Assembly: GCA_031549285.1 (NCBI GenBank)
Contig: JAVBPZ010000010.1
Span: 10,623-74,622, forward strand
From: JAAYCI01 sp031549285
GTDB lineage: Bacteria > Bacillota > Clostridia > Oscillospirales > Ruminococcaceae
DNA: 64,000 bases
Direction of reading: 5' to 3'
This document shows, one piece after another, positions 41,780 through 50,846 of this stretch. Made by a program: the position numbers and the translations under genes. A model generated the notes under the pieces. The model did no database searches, was not told the origin of the DNA, and saw only the letters and a list, made by a program, of their open reading frames with translations. The stretch's first letter is position 1, and each line of letters starts with the position of its first letter.

Positions 41780-43237
41780 ATGTATGTATTGGGAATAGAT
41801 GTTGGCACCACCGGAACCAAAACCTTATTGGTGGATGAAACAGGCAGGGTGCTGGGAAGCGGCTACAAAGGGTACGCCCTGCAAACCGATGGTTGCCGTG
41901 TGGAGCAAAACGCGAACGACTGGTGGGACGCCGTTCAATATTCCGTTCACAAAGCACTGGAAGGGCAAAACAGCAGCGCAGTAAAAGCGATAGCCCTTTC
42001 CACGCAGGGCGCCACTATGTTCGCGGCCGACGAACAAGGCGAAGCTATTGGCAACGCCATTACATGGATGGATACGCGCGCAGCGGAAGAGGCAAAAGCG
42101 CTGGAAAAAAACCCCGGCAACAACTATATATATGAAGCGACCGGCTGGCGTGTTTCCCCCATTCTCGACGCGGCGAAAATTGCCCATATGAAACAATCGG
42201 GAAGGTATTCCGGGGCACAGAAATATCTTTCCACGCTGGAATACATCAACTGGAAACTGGCAGGGAGGATGGTCATCGACCCTACCAACGCAAGCATTCG
42301 CCAGTTGTACAATTATACACAAAAAAAATGGGATGACAGAATCCTTTCCGCCATAGGCTGTGGGGAACAGGAACTACCGGAACTTCTTCCGGCCGGTGCG
42401 CTTGTGGGCAGGCTTACCGCCAAAGCTGCTAAGGAACTGGGGCTTGGAAACGATGTGCGGGTTTACAACGGCGCACATGACCAGTATTGCGCGTCCATTG
42501 GTTCCGGCGCAATACATGCTGGCGACATGTATATTTCCACAGGTACCACCTGGGCGGTGATGGGCATTGCCGACCAGGCGCTGCACACTAAAACATTTAT
42601 TGCCAGCTGCCCACACCCGGTGGCAGGGCTATACGGGAACATGATCACCCTTACCAGCGCCGGCTCCTCTTACCAATGGGCGCAGGACGTATTCTGCACG
42701 GGTGACACATTCCAAACCATGGATGCGGAAAGTGAAAAGCGTATTGGGAAAAACGAAAACCTGTATTTTATCCCATGGCTTTTTGGCGCGAACTATCCCT
42801 TCTGGCTGCCGGAAGCCAAGGGCGGCTTTGTAGGTGCAGATCTGCACACGAGCCAGTACGATTTAGCGCTAAGCGTACTGGAGTCCGCCGCATTTCTTGT
42901 GAAAATGGCGGTGGAAGATTTTGTAGAAAACGGCTGCAGCGTAAAAAATATTCGTGTAATGGGCGGCGCTAGCAAAAGCAAGGTTTGGATGGGGATTTTG
43001 AAAGATGTTTTGGAAATACCCATCTGCAAAATGGAGCGGGCAGACACCTGCGCCCTGGGCGCCGCCATGCTGGCGCTTTGCGCGGAAGGCTCTTTTGGCA
43101 GCTATGACGCGGCAGCTATGGCGATGACAAACAGCACGGAAATAAGTGGGCTTGCTGCGCCGGAAGGGTATTACCAAGAAAAGTATCAGACATATAAAAA
43201 GTTGCTAAACCATGTTGCGGCGTTCTATTCAAAATAG
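41780..43237 (+). CDS. FGGY-family carbohydrate kinase
   Basis: 485 residues. Two actin-like ATPase domains: DVGTTGTKTLLVDE (phosphate 1), GAHDQYCASIGSGAIHAGD and ISTGTTWAVMG (phosphate 2), and MGGASKSKVWMGILKDVL (adenosine). Closest in look to xylulokinase and autoinducer-2 kinase groups. It phosphorylates a sugar or polyol entering the pathway, making the likely inducer read by the DeoR protein. Placed directly after the YjbQ gene, before the hydrolases. Exact substrate cannot be read from the sequence. Confidence 0.88.
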   Translation: MYVLGIDVGTTGTKTLLVDETGRVLGSGYKGYALQTDGCRVEQNANDWWDAVQYSVHKALEGQNSSAVKAIALSTQGATMFAADEQGEAIGNAITWMDTRAAEEAKALEKNPGNNYIYEATGWRVSPILDAAKIAHMKQSGRYSGAQKYLSTLEYINWKLAGRMVIDPTNASIRQLYNYTQKKWDDRILSAIGCGEQELPELLPAGALVGRLTAKAAKELGLGNDVRVYNGAHDQYCASIGSGAIHAGDMYISTGTTWAVMGIADQALHTKTFIASCPHPVAGLYGNMITLTSAGSSYQWAQDVFCTGDTFQTMDAESEKRIGKNENLYFIPWLFGANYPFWLPEAKGGFVGADLHTSQYDLALSVLESAAFLVKMAVEDFVENGCSVKNIRVMGGASKSKVWMGILKDVLEIPICKMERADTCALGAAMLALCAEGSFGSYDAAAMAMTNSTEISGLAAPEGYYQEKYQTYKKLLNHVAAFYSK

Positions 43238-43263
43238 TGGCCGGAAAGATGCGGGGGAAAAGA

Positions 43264-44307
43264 ATGATTTCCTATTTTAGCAAAACGGAGCGCGACGAAG
43301 CCTTTTACGAAACATATTTATTGCCGCGCTTGCCCCGGCGAATATTAGATGCGCATGCCCATTTTAACCTGCCGGAGCATCTTGTAAATGTGGGGCCGGA
43401 ACGCATTGCCTCCGATTGGGCCCTGCAGGCGGGGTTTCAAATGAGCATGGAAGAGGCGCAAGTTTATGTAAAGGCGCTGTTCCCGCAGCAAGAGTATCAC
43501 TTCACCGGGTTTGGCTTTCCCATAGCCGAAGCCGACCTGCAAGCCAACAACGCCTATGTTGCACAGCTTGTGAAGGCGAAAAAACTGGACTTTGGCTTGA
43601 TGATGAGCCACCCACAATGGGATGCAAAAGAGCTTCGGGATCAGCTGCGCGCGGGCGGCTTTGTCGGCCTGAAACCGTACCCGGACCTCATTTCCAAAAG
43701 CAAGGGAGCGGAAAAAAGCATTTTCAGTTTTCTGCCCAAAAGCCACATTGCGGCAGCATATGAAATGGACAAATGCATTCTTCTGCACCTGCCCCGGGCG
43801 GGCAGGCTGGCAGATAAAGACAATGTGCGCGAACTGAAGGAAATTTTGCGGGAATTCCCGGGCATTAAGTTGATATTGGCGCATTTGGGCCGGTGTTTCA
43901 ATCCGAGGTACTTTGAAGAAGCCATGGTGCTGCTGGGAGAAGATATCCACAAAATGTGGTTTGACACGGCGGCCGTTTTAAACCCAAAGGTACATCAGCT
44001 TGCTTTTTCTTCTCTGGCAAAAGAGCGCATTTTCTTTGGACTGGACCTGCCCATTTTCCTGTGGCACGGCAAACGAATGTGGACCGAAGATACCTATAGT
44101 AACCTTTGCAGGGAAGCGTTGCCATGGAAGCAAAATATCGAAGATGAAAAAGCGCAAAGCGAATACGTCTTTTTTGTCTACGAACAGCTCAACAATTTGC
44201 TGGACACGATGGAAGCGCTTTACTTTAGTAGTGATGAGAAGGCAGGGTTTTTTGAAGGGAACGCGCGCACGTTTTTTGAACGCTGCACCAAAGGAGGTAA
44301 AAAATGA
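43264..44307 (+). CDS. Amidohydrolase-2 family metal-dependent hydrolase
   Basis: 347 residues from the ATG at 43264, just after GGGGGA; in-frame starts at 43237 and 43249 are possible. TIM-barrel hydrolase with the ligand set intact: HAH in LDAHAHFNLPEH, Lys in FVGLKPYPDL, His in LHLPRAG, His in LAHLGRCF and Asp in FFGLDLP. Family members hydrolyse lactones or amides or decarboxylate aromatic acids. The four-base ATGA overlap with the next gene (M20 hydrolase) suggests two sequential hydrolytic steps. Confidence 0.82.
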   Translation: MISYFSKTERDEAFYETYLLPRLPRRILDAHAHFNLPEHLVNVGPERIASDWALQAGFQMSMEEAQVYVKALFPQQEYHFTGFGFPIAEADLQANNAYVAQLVKAKKLDFGLMMSHPQWDAKELRDQLRAGGFVGLKPYPDLISKSKGAEKSIFSFLPKSHIAAAYEMDKCILLHLPRAGRLADKDNVRELKEILREFPGIKLILAHLGRCFNPRYFEEAMVLLGEDIHKMWFDTAAVLNPKVHQLAFSSLAKERIFFGLDLPIFLWHGKRMWTEDTYSNLCREALPWKQNIEDEKAQSEYVFFVYEQLNNLLDTMEALYFSSDEKAGFFEGNARTFFERCTKGGKK

Positions 44308-45593
44308 GCTTGCAAGAAGCTTTGCTGCAAAATATCAGCGAGCATAAAAAGGATATCTATACCTTTTTGGGGAAGGTGGTCGCTTACGATACCACCAACT
44401 ACATTACCCGGGGCGATGAGCTGGCCTGTCAACAGTTTATTCAAAACGAATTCAGCCATTTAGGTGCAGAAGCAACGCTGTACAACGTTGATGATATTCC
44501 AAGCGCGTCGGTGCATCCGGATTATGAAAAAAACCGCGGCATGGAAATCCGGCCCAATGTAACAGTTTGCCTTCCCGCTGCGCCGGAATATCGGAAAACA
44601 GCCAAAAGCATCATGCTTACTTCCCACACAGATACCATGCCCGCGGGCGACCTGGCGCAGTGGAAAACAAACCCGTTTGAAATGGTGATAAAAGACGGCA
44701 AGGCCTACGGTCTTGGCATATCCGACAACAAGTATGGATCTGCCATTTCCTATGCTATTTACCGCGCATTTTCCGAATGTCACCTGCGGCTGAAACACAA
44801 CTTGTACCTGACGATGGTGTCGGACGAAGAATATTTTGGCGGGAATGGTTCGTTGCTTGCGTGCCTGAAATATCCGTGCGATGTATATGTCAACTTGGAT
44901 GGATGCGATTTTGAAACACAGATCGCCGGGCTGGGCGGCAGTTGTTTTGTGCTGAGCGCGAAATGCGAAAAGGAAACGTCCTCGGCCGAAGCAGTGGTGG
45001 ATGCATTGTACCACGCGCGTATGGCGCTGCAAGATTTTGGCCGGCGCCGGTTGGAAGAAGTGGAGAGCAACCCGCTGTATACCGGCTCGGAGCATGCAAA
45101 GTCCGCTTACCGCTTGATGGAGTTCGGCTGCGGCACCTTCGGCACCAACGTGGATATAGGCAAATTGGCCATTGTGGTATACTCGTCTCTTCCCAAAGCG
45201 CAGATTATTAGCGAACTAGAAGATGTGTACGAGCAGCTGGTGAAACCGTATTTTGAAAAAAATGGAATTTCCAGCGAAGGATTTGTGCAAATTGTACGGT
45301 ACATTCAATATGGCAAGACCAAAGACACGAAGAGCGCCACTCGCCTGCGCGATATTATGCAGACGCTTTCCGGCCGGGAAATAATAATGCGCGGCGCATG
45401 TTTGTCCGACCTGGACATTTACCTGCGCAACGGTTCGGAAAACAGCTTCAATGTGGGTATTATTCGAGAGTTTAAGTTGGAAGGAGGGGCGCACAAACCC
45501 AATGAGTATATCTGTTGTGAAGAGTTTGAAACCCTTGCGAAAGCGCTGACGCTTTTTACCGCCGAGTGGTGTGAAGCAGAAATAGATGCTTGA
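44304..45593 (+). CDS. M20-family zinc peptidase/deacylase
   Basis: 429 residues. Co-catalytic zinc site residues visible: SHTDTMPAGD (His, Asp), GISDNKYGS (bridging Asp), VSDEEYFGG (Glu-Glu) and DGCDFE. Dimerisation domain inserted at ~200-330. M20 enzymes cleave an amide such as an N-acyl group or a short peptide or carbamoyl bond. Together with a sugar kinase and a NagB-like isomerase this points to an N-acylated or amide-linked sugar substrate. Cytosolic, no signal peptide. AAAGGAGG precedes the ATG. Confidence 0.85.
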   Translation: MSLQEALLQNISEHKKDIYTFLGKVVAYDTTNYITRGDELACQQFIQNEFSHLGAEATLYNVDDIPSASVHPDYEKNRGMEIRPNVTVCLPAAPEYRKTAKSIMLTSHTDTMPAGDLAQWKTNPFEMVIKDGKAYGLGISDNKYGSAISYAIYRAFSECHLRLKHNLYLTMVSDEEYFGGNGSLLACLKYPCDVYVNLDGCDFETQIAGLGGSCFVLSAKCEKETSSAEAVVDALYHARMALQDFGRRRLEEVESNPLYTGSEHAKSAYRLMEFGCGTFGTNVDIGKLAIVVYSSLPKAQIISELEDVYEQLVKPYFEKNGISSEGFVQIVRYIQYGKTKDTKSATRLRDIMQTLSGREIIMRGACLSDLDIYLRNGSENSFNVGIIREFKLEGGAHKPNEYICCEEFETLAKALTLFTAEWCEAEIDA

Positions 45594-45640
45594 GCAATAC
45601 AAGTATGGGTGAGGAAATACAGGAGCATAGAGGTGAAAAA

Positions 45641-46573
45641 ATGAGCGAGTTTACTTTCAACCCCGCCCCATGGGTTCCGTTCAAGGACACAAAAGAACTG
45701 GAACGTGTGCGGAATATCAAAAGCACGGAAATGGAAAAGCACCCGAACCCCGATTTTCGCATTAAGGTTTTGCCGAATGTCGTTGGCAACTTTATTGCCG
45801 ACTGTTTTACCAGAATTAAAATGTCTGACGAACAGGACAAAAAGCTGGTTATGGTTTTTCCAAACCCGTGGTCCAAAAGCTACCGTGTAATTGGCGAACT
45901 GGTAAACCGCTTTGGAATAAGCTGCCGGAACGTGCACGCGTTCGCCATGGACGAGTTTGCGGACGAAGAAGGAAACGTGGCCCCCATTACCTACAAGTCC
46001 AGCCTGGGCGGGGCATTTATGAAGTACTTTTACGGAAGCATTGAAGAGCGGTACCGTATGCCGGAAAACCAGATGCACTATTTCACCAACGACAATGTGA
46101 CCGATTACAGCAAGATTCTTGACGAGGTGGGCGAAGGCGGCGCCGATGTGGTGTACAGCGCCTGTGGTTGGCCGGGGCATATTGCGTTTATAGACCCGGA
46201 CACCGAGGCTTTTCACGCAAACTCCCTGGAAGAGTTCAAGCAGCTTGGTTCGCGTTTTGTGGTGAACCACCCGCTTTCTGTGGCGGAAAACGCCTTGTTC
46301 ACGCTGTTTGGAAGCAGCGGAGATGTGGCCAATGTGCCCTATTGCTCGGTGACCATCGGCCCGCGGGATATTCAGCACGCACGCCTGCGGGTGGATATGC
46401 ACTCTTTCTGCGACACAGATGGCGTTACCTCGTGGCAGCGCATGGCTTCCCGCCTTGCCATACATGGCCCGGTAACCATGCAGGTACCCATGTCGCTGAA
46501 CCAGGAACTGCGCACCGACGTTTTTGTAAGCGAGGAGATTGCAAAAGATATTGTTACTAGTGACTATATGTAA
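45641..46573 (+). CDS. NagB-like sugar-phosphate isomerase/deaminase or lactonase
   Basis: 310 residues from the ATG at 45641 (GAGGTG upstream; the ORF goes back to 45590). Glucosamine-6-phosphate isomerase/6-phosphogluconolactonase family: VFPNPWSKSY near the phosphate site, the FAMDEFADEEG motif equal to the NagB catalytic-Asp loop, and CGWPGHIAFIDPDTEAFHA equal to the GxxxGHIAFNEP loop with catalytic His. Acts on a sugar 6-phosphate, so it should follow the FGGY kinase. Slightly longer than NagB and divergent. Confidence 0.85.
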   Translation: MSEFTFNPAPWVPFKDTKELERVRNIKSTEMEKHPNPDFRIKVLPNVVGNFIADCFTRIKMSDEQDKKLVMVFPNPWSKSYRVIGELVNRFGISCRNVHAFAMDEFADEEGNVAPITYKSSLGGAFMKYFYGSIEERYRMPENQMHYFTNDNVTDYSKILDEVGEGGADVVYSACGWPGHIAFIDPDTEAFHANSLEEFKQLGSRFVVNHPLSVAENALFTLFGSSGDVANVPYCSVTIGPRDIQHARLRVDMHSFCDTDGVTSWQRMASRLAIHGPVTMQVPMSLNQELRTDVFVSEEIAKDIVTSDYM

Positions 46574-46650
46574 AAATATTGGCAAGTAAAGTGGAACGTG
46601 TTCTGCATACGCAAACAAACAAAACGACAAGGAGAAAAGAGGAGAAAAAA

Positions 46651-47706
46651 ATGAAAAAAGTTTTAGCAACTTTACTGTGCGTCCTGATGCTTGTGGGCAT
46701 GTTTGCCGGCTGCACCAGCGCCCCTTCTTCACAGGCGTTGGCGGAAAATGGAGGCGACGGAGCAACCCAGGCTGCCGGTGAAGAAAACCAAGATTTTTCC
46801 GATGAAGAGTATGTGTTTATCACGGCGGCGTCTTCCCTTGAATATTTCAACGCGCATAAGAAGGGGCTGCAAGACGCCTGCAAAGCGCTGGGCGTAAAAG
46901 CCACCATTGTTGGGGATGACAAGGTGGACGCGGCAACAATGACCAGCTTGATTGAAGCAACCATTGAACGCGGCGTGGCCGGCATTGTTCTGGTGGGCCA
47001 TTTCCCCGACGCGTATGCCCCACTGGTAGACAAGGCATGGGAAAAAGGGATTCCGGTCGTACTGCAATCGATTGATGCGGAGTGCAACCGTATTTGCTAT
47101 ATTGGCACGGATTACTATACCTATGGCAAGAACCAAATGGATATGATGGCGGAGGCGCTTGGCGGCAAAGGAAAAATTATTATTTCCACCAGCATGGACA
47201 GCGGCCAATCTGCAAAAGATCAACAGAATGGTATCGAGGACCGTGTTGCGGAAAAGTATCCGGACATTGAAGTTGTGGGCGTACTGGAAGATAAAGCCAT
47301 GATGGATACCGCGGTTTCGGTCATCAGTGCCAGCCTTCAGTCCAACCCCGACATTAACGGCATAATTGGCTGCCAGTCGGTCTCTGGCGTTGCGGCAGTT
47401 ACCGCAGCCCGGGAAGCAGGCCTTTTGGACAAAATCAAAATTGTTGCGGTGGACCGTGACGAGCCGACCCTGGAAGCCATTCAAGCCGGCGACATTTACG
47501 GCACAATATGTGGCAAGCAGTATTCGGAAGTGTATTATGGAGTGAAGATCCTGTATGACTACCACCATGCGAACCTGGCACAATCGAAAGATGACAAGGC
47601 AGCTAACCTTATTGGCGTTCCGTCCTACATAGATCTTGGTAGTTTGCAGATTACCAAAGACAATGTGGAGTACTTCATTGGCTTCAAGTACGAATACGAG
47701 AGATAA
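46651..47706 (+). CDS. Sugar-type ABC transporter substrate-binding lipoprotein
   Basis: 351 residues. Signal peptide with lipobox LVGMFAGC, then a short linker. Periplasmic-binding-protein-like fold: TAASSLEYFNAHKKGLQDA, a VAGIVLVGHFPDAY segment, IVAVDRDEPTLEAI close to the hinge. Resembles ribose/autoinducer-2-type binding proteins. It is the receptor for the ATPase and permease encoded downstream after the 541-base structured gap. GAGGAG before the ATG. Confidence 0.87.
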   Translation: MKKVLATLLCVLMLVGMFAGCTSAPSSQALAENGGDGATQAAGEENQDFSDEEYVFITAASSLEYFNAHKKGLQDACKALGVKATIVGDDKVDAATMTSLIEATIERGVAGIVLVGHFPDAYAPLVDKAWEKGIPVVLQSIDAECNRICYIGTDYYTYGKNQMDMMAEALGGKGKIIISTSMDSGQSAKDQQNGIEDRVAEKYPDIEVVGVLEDKAMMDTAVSVISASLQSNPDINGIIGCQSVSGVAAVTAAREAGLLDKIKIVAVDRDEPTLEAIQAGDIYGTICGKQYSEVYYGVKILYDYHHANLAQSKDDKAANLIGVPSYIDLGSLQITKDNVEYFIGFKYEYER

Positions 47707-47901
47707 GTAGGGTCATGCTGCCGGGGAACCCCCAACCCCTGCAACGCTGAGGCGCGTCGCTCTTGGCGGTGGCCGGTATTCTTTCCGGTGCCGGGGCGCG
47801 GCCCATGCCGGGTTTTGCGGATACTACACAAAAGTGCATTTTCGCCTGGCGGTGCCCCTCCCAGTGAGCGTGTCTCGCGGTAGCTCCTGGGCCGTCGTTC
47901 T

Positions 47902-48027
47902 TATAGATTCCTGCCAGTGTGTTTTAGTAGAAAAAACAATAGCTTCCTGCGGATCCACATCCGCGCTTGCCACGGCAATACCCCCCCGAAAATACTTTTT
48001 TCTACTTCCGCTAGGCAGGATTCTATA
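47902..48027 (+). ncRNA. Candidate structured RNA element in the gap before the ATPase gene
   Basis: Long-range pairing of TATAGATTCCTGCC (47902) with GGCAGGATTCTATA (48014; one mismatch) and of GTAGAAAAAAC (47927) with CTTTTTTCTAC (47995; one mismatch) encloses a perfect inner hairpin GCGGAT-CCAC-ATCCGC (47949-47964). The 541-base gap 47707-48247 has no convincing gene and lies between the binding-protein and ATPase genes. It might be a riboswitch-like element, an RNA processing site or a palindromic mobile repeat. Strand is taken from the operon. Confidence 0.4.
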
Positions 48028-48247
48028 GGAGCGGCCCATGCACGAAACTTGGCAATTCCGTTGTTGCTGTCCGTTTTATATCTATGGATTGTGTTGTGGT
48101 TCCTATTTCCAGACGCGTGTGTGCCCGCTGGCAACGACGAAAACAATAAAAACACGGTATCGGGCCCGTTTCTTGAAAGCAATAAAAAAACCTTCCTTCC
48201 GCATATTGTTTTAGCAATATCCGGAACCACAGTTAGAGGGGTTTTGT

Positions 48248-49768
48248 ATGCAGCAAGACATCATTTTAAAAATGGAGCACATCACAAAAAAATTCCCGGG
48301 CGTCATTGCACTTGATGACGTTTCGCTGGAACTGGCGAAGGGGGAAATCCACGCCATTGTTGGCGAAAATGGCGCGGGGAAAAGTACCCTGATGAAAGTA
48401 CTTTCCGGTGCGTATATAGCCGACAGCGGAAGCATTTTTGTGAATGGGGAGCAGGCGAAAATTCATGTGCCGGCAGATTCGGCCGCGTTAGGTGTAGCCA
48501 TTGTGTACCAGGAGCAAAACGTGTTTGCCTATACCTCTGTGTGTGAAAACATTTGCCTTTCCAACATGCCGATTAAAAGGCATATCATCGACTATAAAAC
48601 CATCCGCAAGAAAACGCGGGAATTGATGGCCAAATACAATATCACGCACATTGATATAAACAAGCAGTGTGCGCAGTTAAGTGTAGGCCAGCAGCAGATG
48701 GTGGAAATTTTGCGCGCTACGTCCCAACAGTTGAAGATTTTGGTGTTGGATGAGCCGACCTCTGCCTTGACGGAAGTGGAGACAAGAATACTGTATCAAA
48801 TGATGCGCATCTTGAAATCTGAGGGCGTTTCTATTTTATACATTTCCCACCGCCTGCAGGAAGTTTTTGATATTTGTGACCGCGTGACCATCATGCGGGA
48901 TGGGCAATACATAAAAACCCTCAACATCTGTGACGTGACAAAAGACGAAATTGTAACCATGATGGTTGGGCGCGATGTGGCCTATAACTATGGTGCCCAT
49001 ACCTCCACAGCTGGCGACGTGGTGCTGAAGGTTGAACACCTAAGCAGCGGCAAAGAAGTGCAGGACGTAAGTTTTTCGTTGCATGCGGGGGAAATATTGG
49101 GGGTGGCCGGGCTGGAAGGCTCTGGCCGCACAGAGATGCTGGAAAGCATTTTTGGCCTGCGGAAAAAAGTGCAGGGCAACATAAGCATAGAGGGGGACGT
49201 GGCGAAAATTTCTTCTCCTATTCAGGCTAAAGCACATCAAATTGCTTACCTGACGAAAAACCGGAAAAAAGTTGGGCTGTTTATGCGCATTGGCGTGGGT
49301 GGGAACATTGTGGCCGGAAGCTTTGACAAAATAGCAAAGCACTATGTGATCAGCTATAAAAAAATGCAGAGCTATGCAAAGGAATATATCGATAAATTTA
49401 ACATTAAAACGCCGGACGCCAACAAGCTGGTACAGGGGCTTTCGGGCGGTAACCAACAGAAAGTGTTGCTTGCCATGTGGCTTATCCAGTCGCCCAATAT
49501 CCTGTTGATTGACGAGCCCACCCGCGGTATAGATGTGGGCACAAAAGAAGATATCCACAAACTGATACGGGACATGGCCAAGAGCGGCGCGGCGGTGTTG
49601 ATGGTTTCGTCGGACATGCAGGAAATACTGGGCGCAAGCGACCGCGTGCTGGTGATGTACAACGGTAAAAGCTCCGGCATTTTGGTTGGTGACGATATCA
49701 ACGAGAATACGATTATCCGCGGTATGTCGGGATTGAATAGTGAGGGGAATGACTATGAAGAGCAATAG
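48248..49768 (+). CDS. Sugar ABC transporter ATP-binding protein (double domain)
   Basis: 506 residues, MglA/RbsA-type with two fused ATPase domains. First: Walker A GENGAGKST, signature LSVGQQQM, Walker B LVLDEPTSAL. Second: GLEGSGRTEM in place of Walker A, signature LSGGNQQK, LLIDEPTRGIDVG. Energises uptake by the permease at 49755, whose start lies within its last codons. It is about 14 bp overlapped with that gene, implying coupled translation. Confidence 0.92.
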   Translation: MQQDIILKMEHITKKFPGVIALDDVSLELAKGEIHAIVGENGAGKSTLMKVLSGAYIADSGSIFVNGEQAKIHVPADSAALGVAIVYQEQNVFAYTSVCENICLSNMPIKRHIIDYKTIRKKTRELMAKYNITHIDINKQCAQLSVGQQQMVEILRATSQQLKILVLDEPTSALTEVETRILYQMMRILKSEGVSILYISHRLQEVFDICDRVTIMRDGQYIKTLNICDVTKDEIVTMMVGRDVAYNYGAHTSTAGDVVLKVEHLSSGKEVQDVSFSLHAGEILGVAGLEGSGRTEMLESIFGLRKKVQGNISIEGDVAKISSPIQAKAHQIAYLTKNRKKVGLFMRIGVGGNIVAGSFDKIAKHYVISYKKMQSYAKEYIDKFNIKTPDANKLVQGLSGGNQQKVLLAMWLIQSPNILLIDEPTRGIDVGTKEDIHKLIRDMAKSGAAVLMVSSDMQEILGASDRVLVMYNGKSSGILVGDDINENTIIRGMSGLNSEGNDYEEQ

Positions 49769-50750
49769 CACGGCCAAAAGCCCCATAAGCCCATTGAAGA
49801 GAGTGGCGGACAAGGTCTTTGGGGTAAGGGAACTGACCATCTTTATCATACTGGTACTTTTTTCCGTGGTGCTGTCACTTACATCACCAAACTTTTTAAC
49901 AGCATCCAATATCCGCGTCATCTTCACCGGCCTTTCCTATGACATGCTGGTGTGCTCCTTCATGGCCATTACGTTGATCGGTGGTATGATCGATTTTTCG
50001 GTCGGTTCTATGTTGGGGTTTTGCGGCTTTGCCTGCAGCCTGATGCTTTTACAGGGCTGGAACATGTGGTTGTGCATCCTGATTACTATTTGTATCGGCC
50101 TGGCTATGGGGTCAATCAACGGCATTATTGTCAGTAAGTTGAATATTCTGCCTATGGTGGCCACCATGGGCACCTGGATGGCATACAAGGGACTGGGTCT
50201 TGCCATGATCAAGAACCAGTCCATTGGCAGCCTGCCGGCAGAAATAAAGGTGTTTGGGCAGGAGTGGAACGTGTTTGGCATTCCGTTCTCTATTATTCTA
50301 ATGGTGGTTGTGTGTGTGCTGGCCTGGTTCCTTTTGAAGTATGTTCCGTTCTTCCATAAGGCCTTTTACATTGGTGAAAACAAAGATTCAGCAAAGCTGG
50401 CAGGCATTAATGTAAACCGATTCACCATCGTTTGCTATGCGCTTACCGGCGCCATGGCTGCGCTTACCGGCGTGATGTCCATTTCCCGTTTTGGCAGCGC
50501 CCCGTCTACCATGGGGCAAGGGCTGGAGTTCAAGCTGGTAACGGCGCTGCTTATTGGCGGCGTATCCTTCAGCGGCGGCGGCGGTTCTATTCTGGGTGCG
50601 TTTTTGGGCGCATTGTTGATGCAGATCATCACCAACGCCTTGGCCATGTTCAATATTGAGTCTAACCTGCAAAGCGTGGTAGTGGGCGTCATTTTGATTG
50701 TCGCAGTATCCTTTGACGAATACAACCAAAAACGCCGGCGCGGCTCTTAG
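49755..50750 (+). CDS. Sugar ABC transporter permease
   Basis: 331 residues from the ATG at 49755, with GAGGGG upstream; an in-frame GTG at 49740 is less likely. BPD_transp_2-type permease with ~10 helices (LTIFIILVLFSVVLSLTSPN, LVCSFMAITLIGGMIDFSVG, FSIILMVVVCVLAWFLL), the cytosolic GENKDSAKLAGINVNRF loop, and LLIGGVSFSGGGGSILGAFL near the end. Works with the preceding ATPase and the lipoprotein at 46651. Confidence 0.9.
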   Translation: MKSNSTAKSPISPLKRVADKVFGVRELTIFIILVLFSVVLSLTSPNFLTASNIRVIFTGLSYDMLVCSFMAITLIGGMIDFSVGSMLGFCGFACSLMLLQGWNMWLCILITICIGLAMGSINGIIVSKLNILPMVATMGTWMAYKGLGLAMIKNQSIGSLPAEIKVFGQEWNVFGIPFSIILMVVVCVLAWFLLKYVPFFHKAFYIGENKDSAKLAGINVNRFTIVCYALTGAMAALTGVMSISRFGSAPSTMGQGLEFKLVTALLIGGVSFSGGGGSILGAFLGALLMQIITNALAMFNIESNLQSVVVGVILIVAVSFDEYNQKRRRGS

Positions 50751-50846
50751 CTGTGTGCCGGGCTGCGCAGAAACGGGTTTTCTGCCGCGTAAAATTACTG
50801 TGATTTTTTGTTCATTAGCGGAAGCATATGTAGGGAGGGGAAAGGT

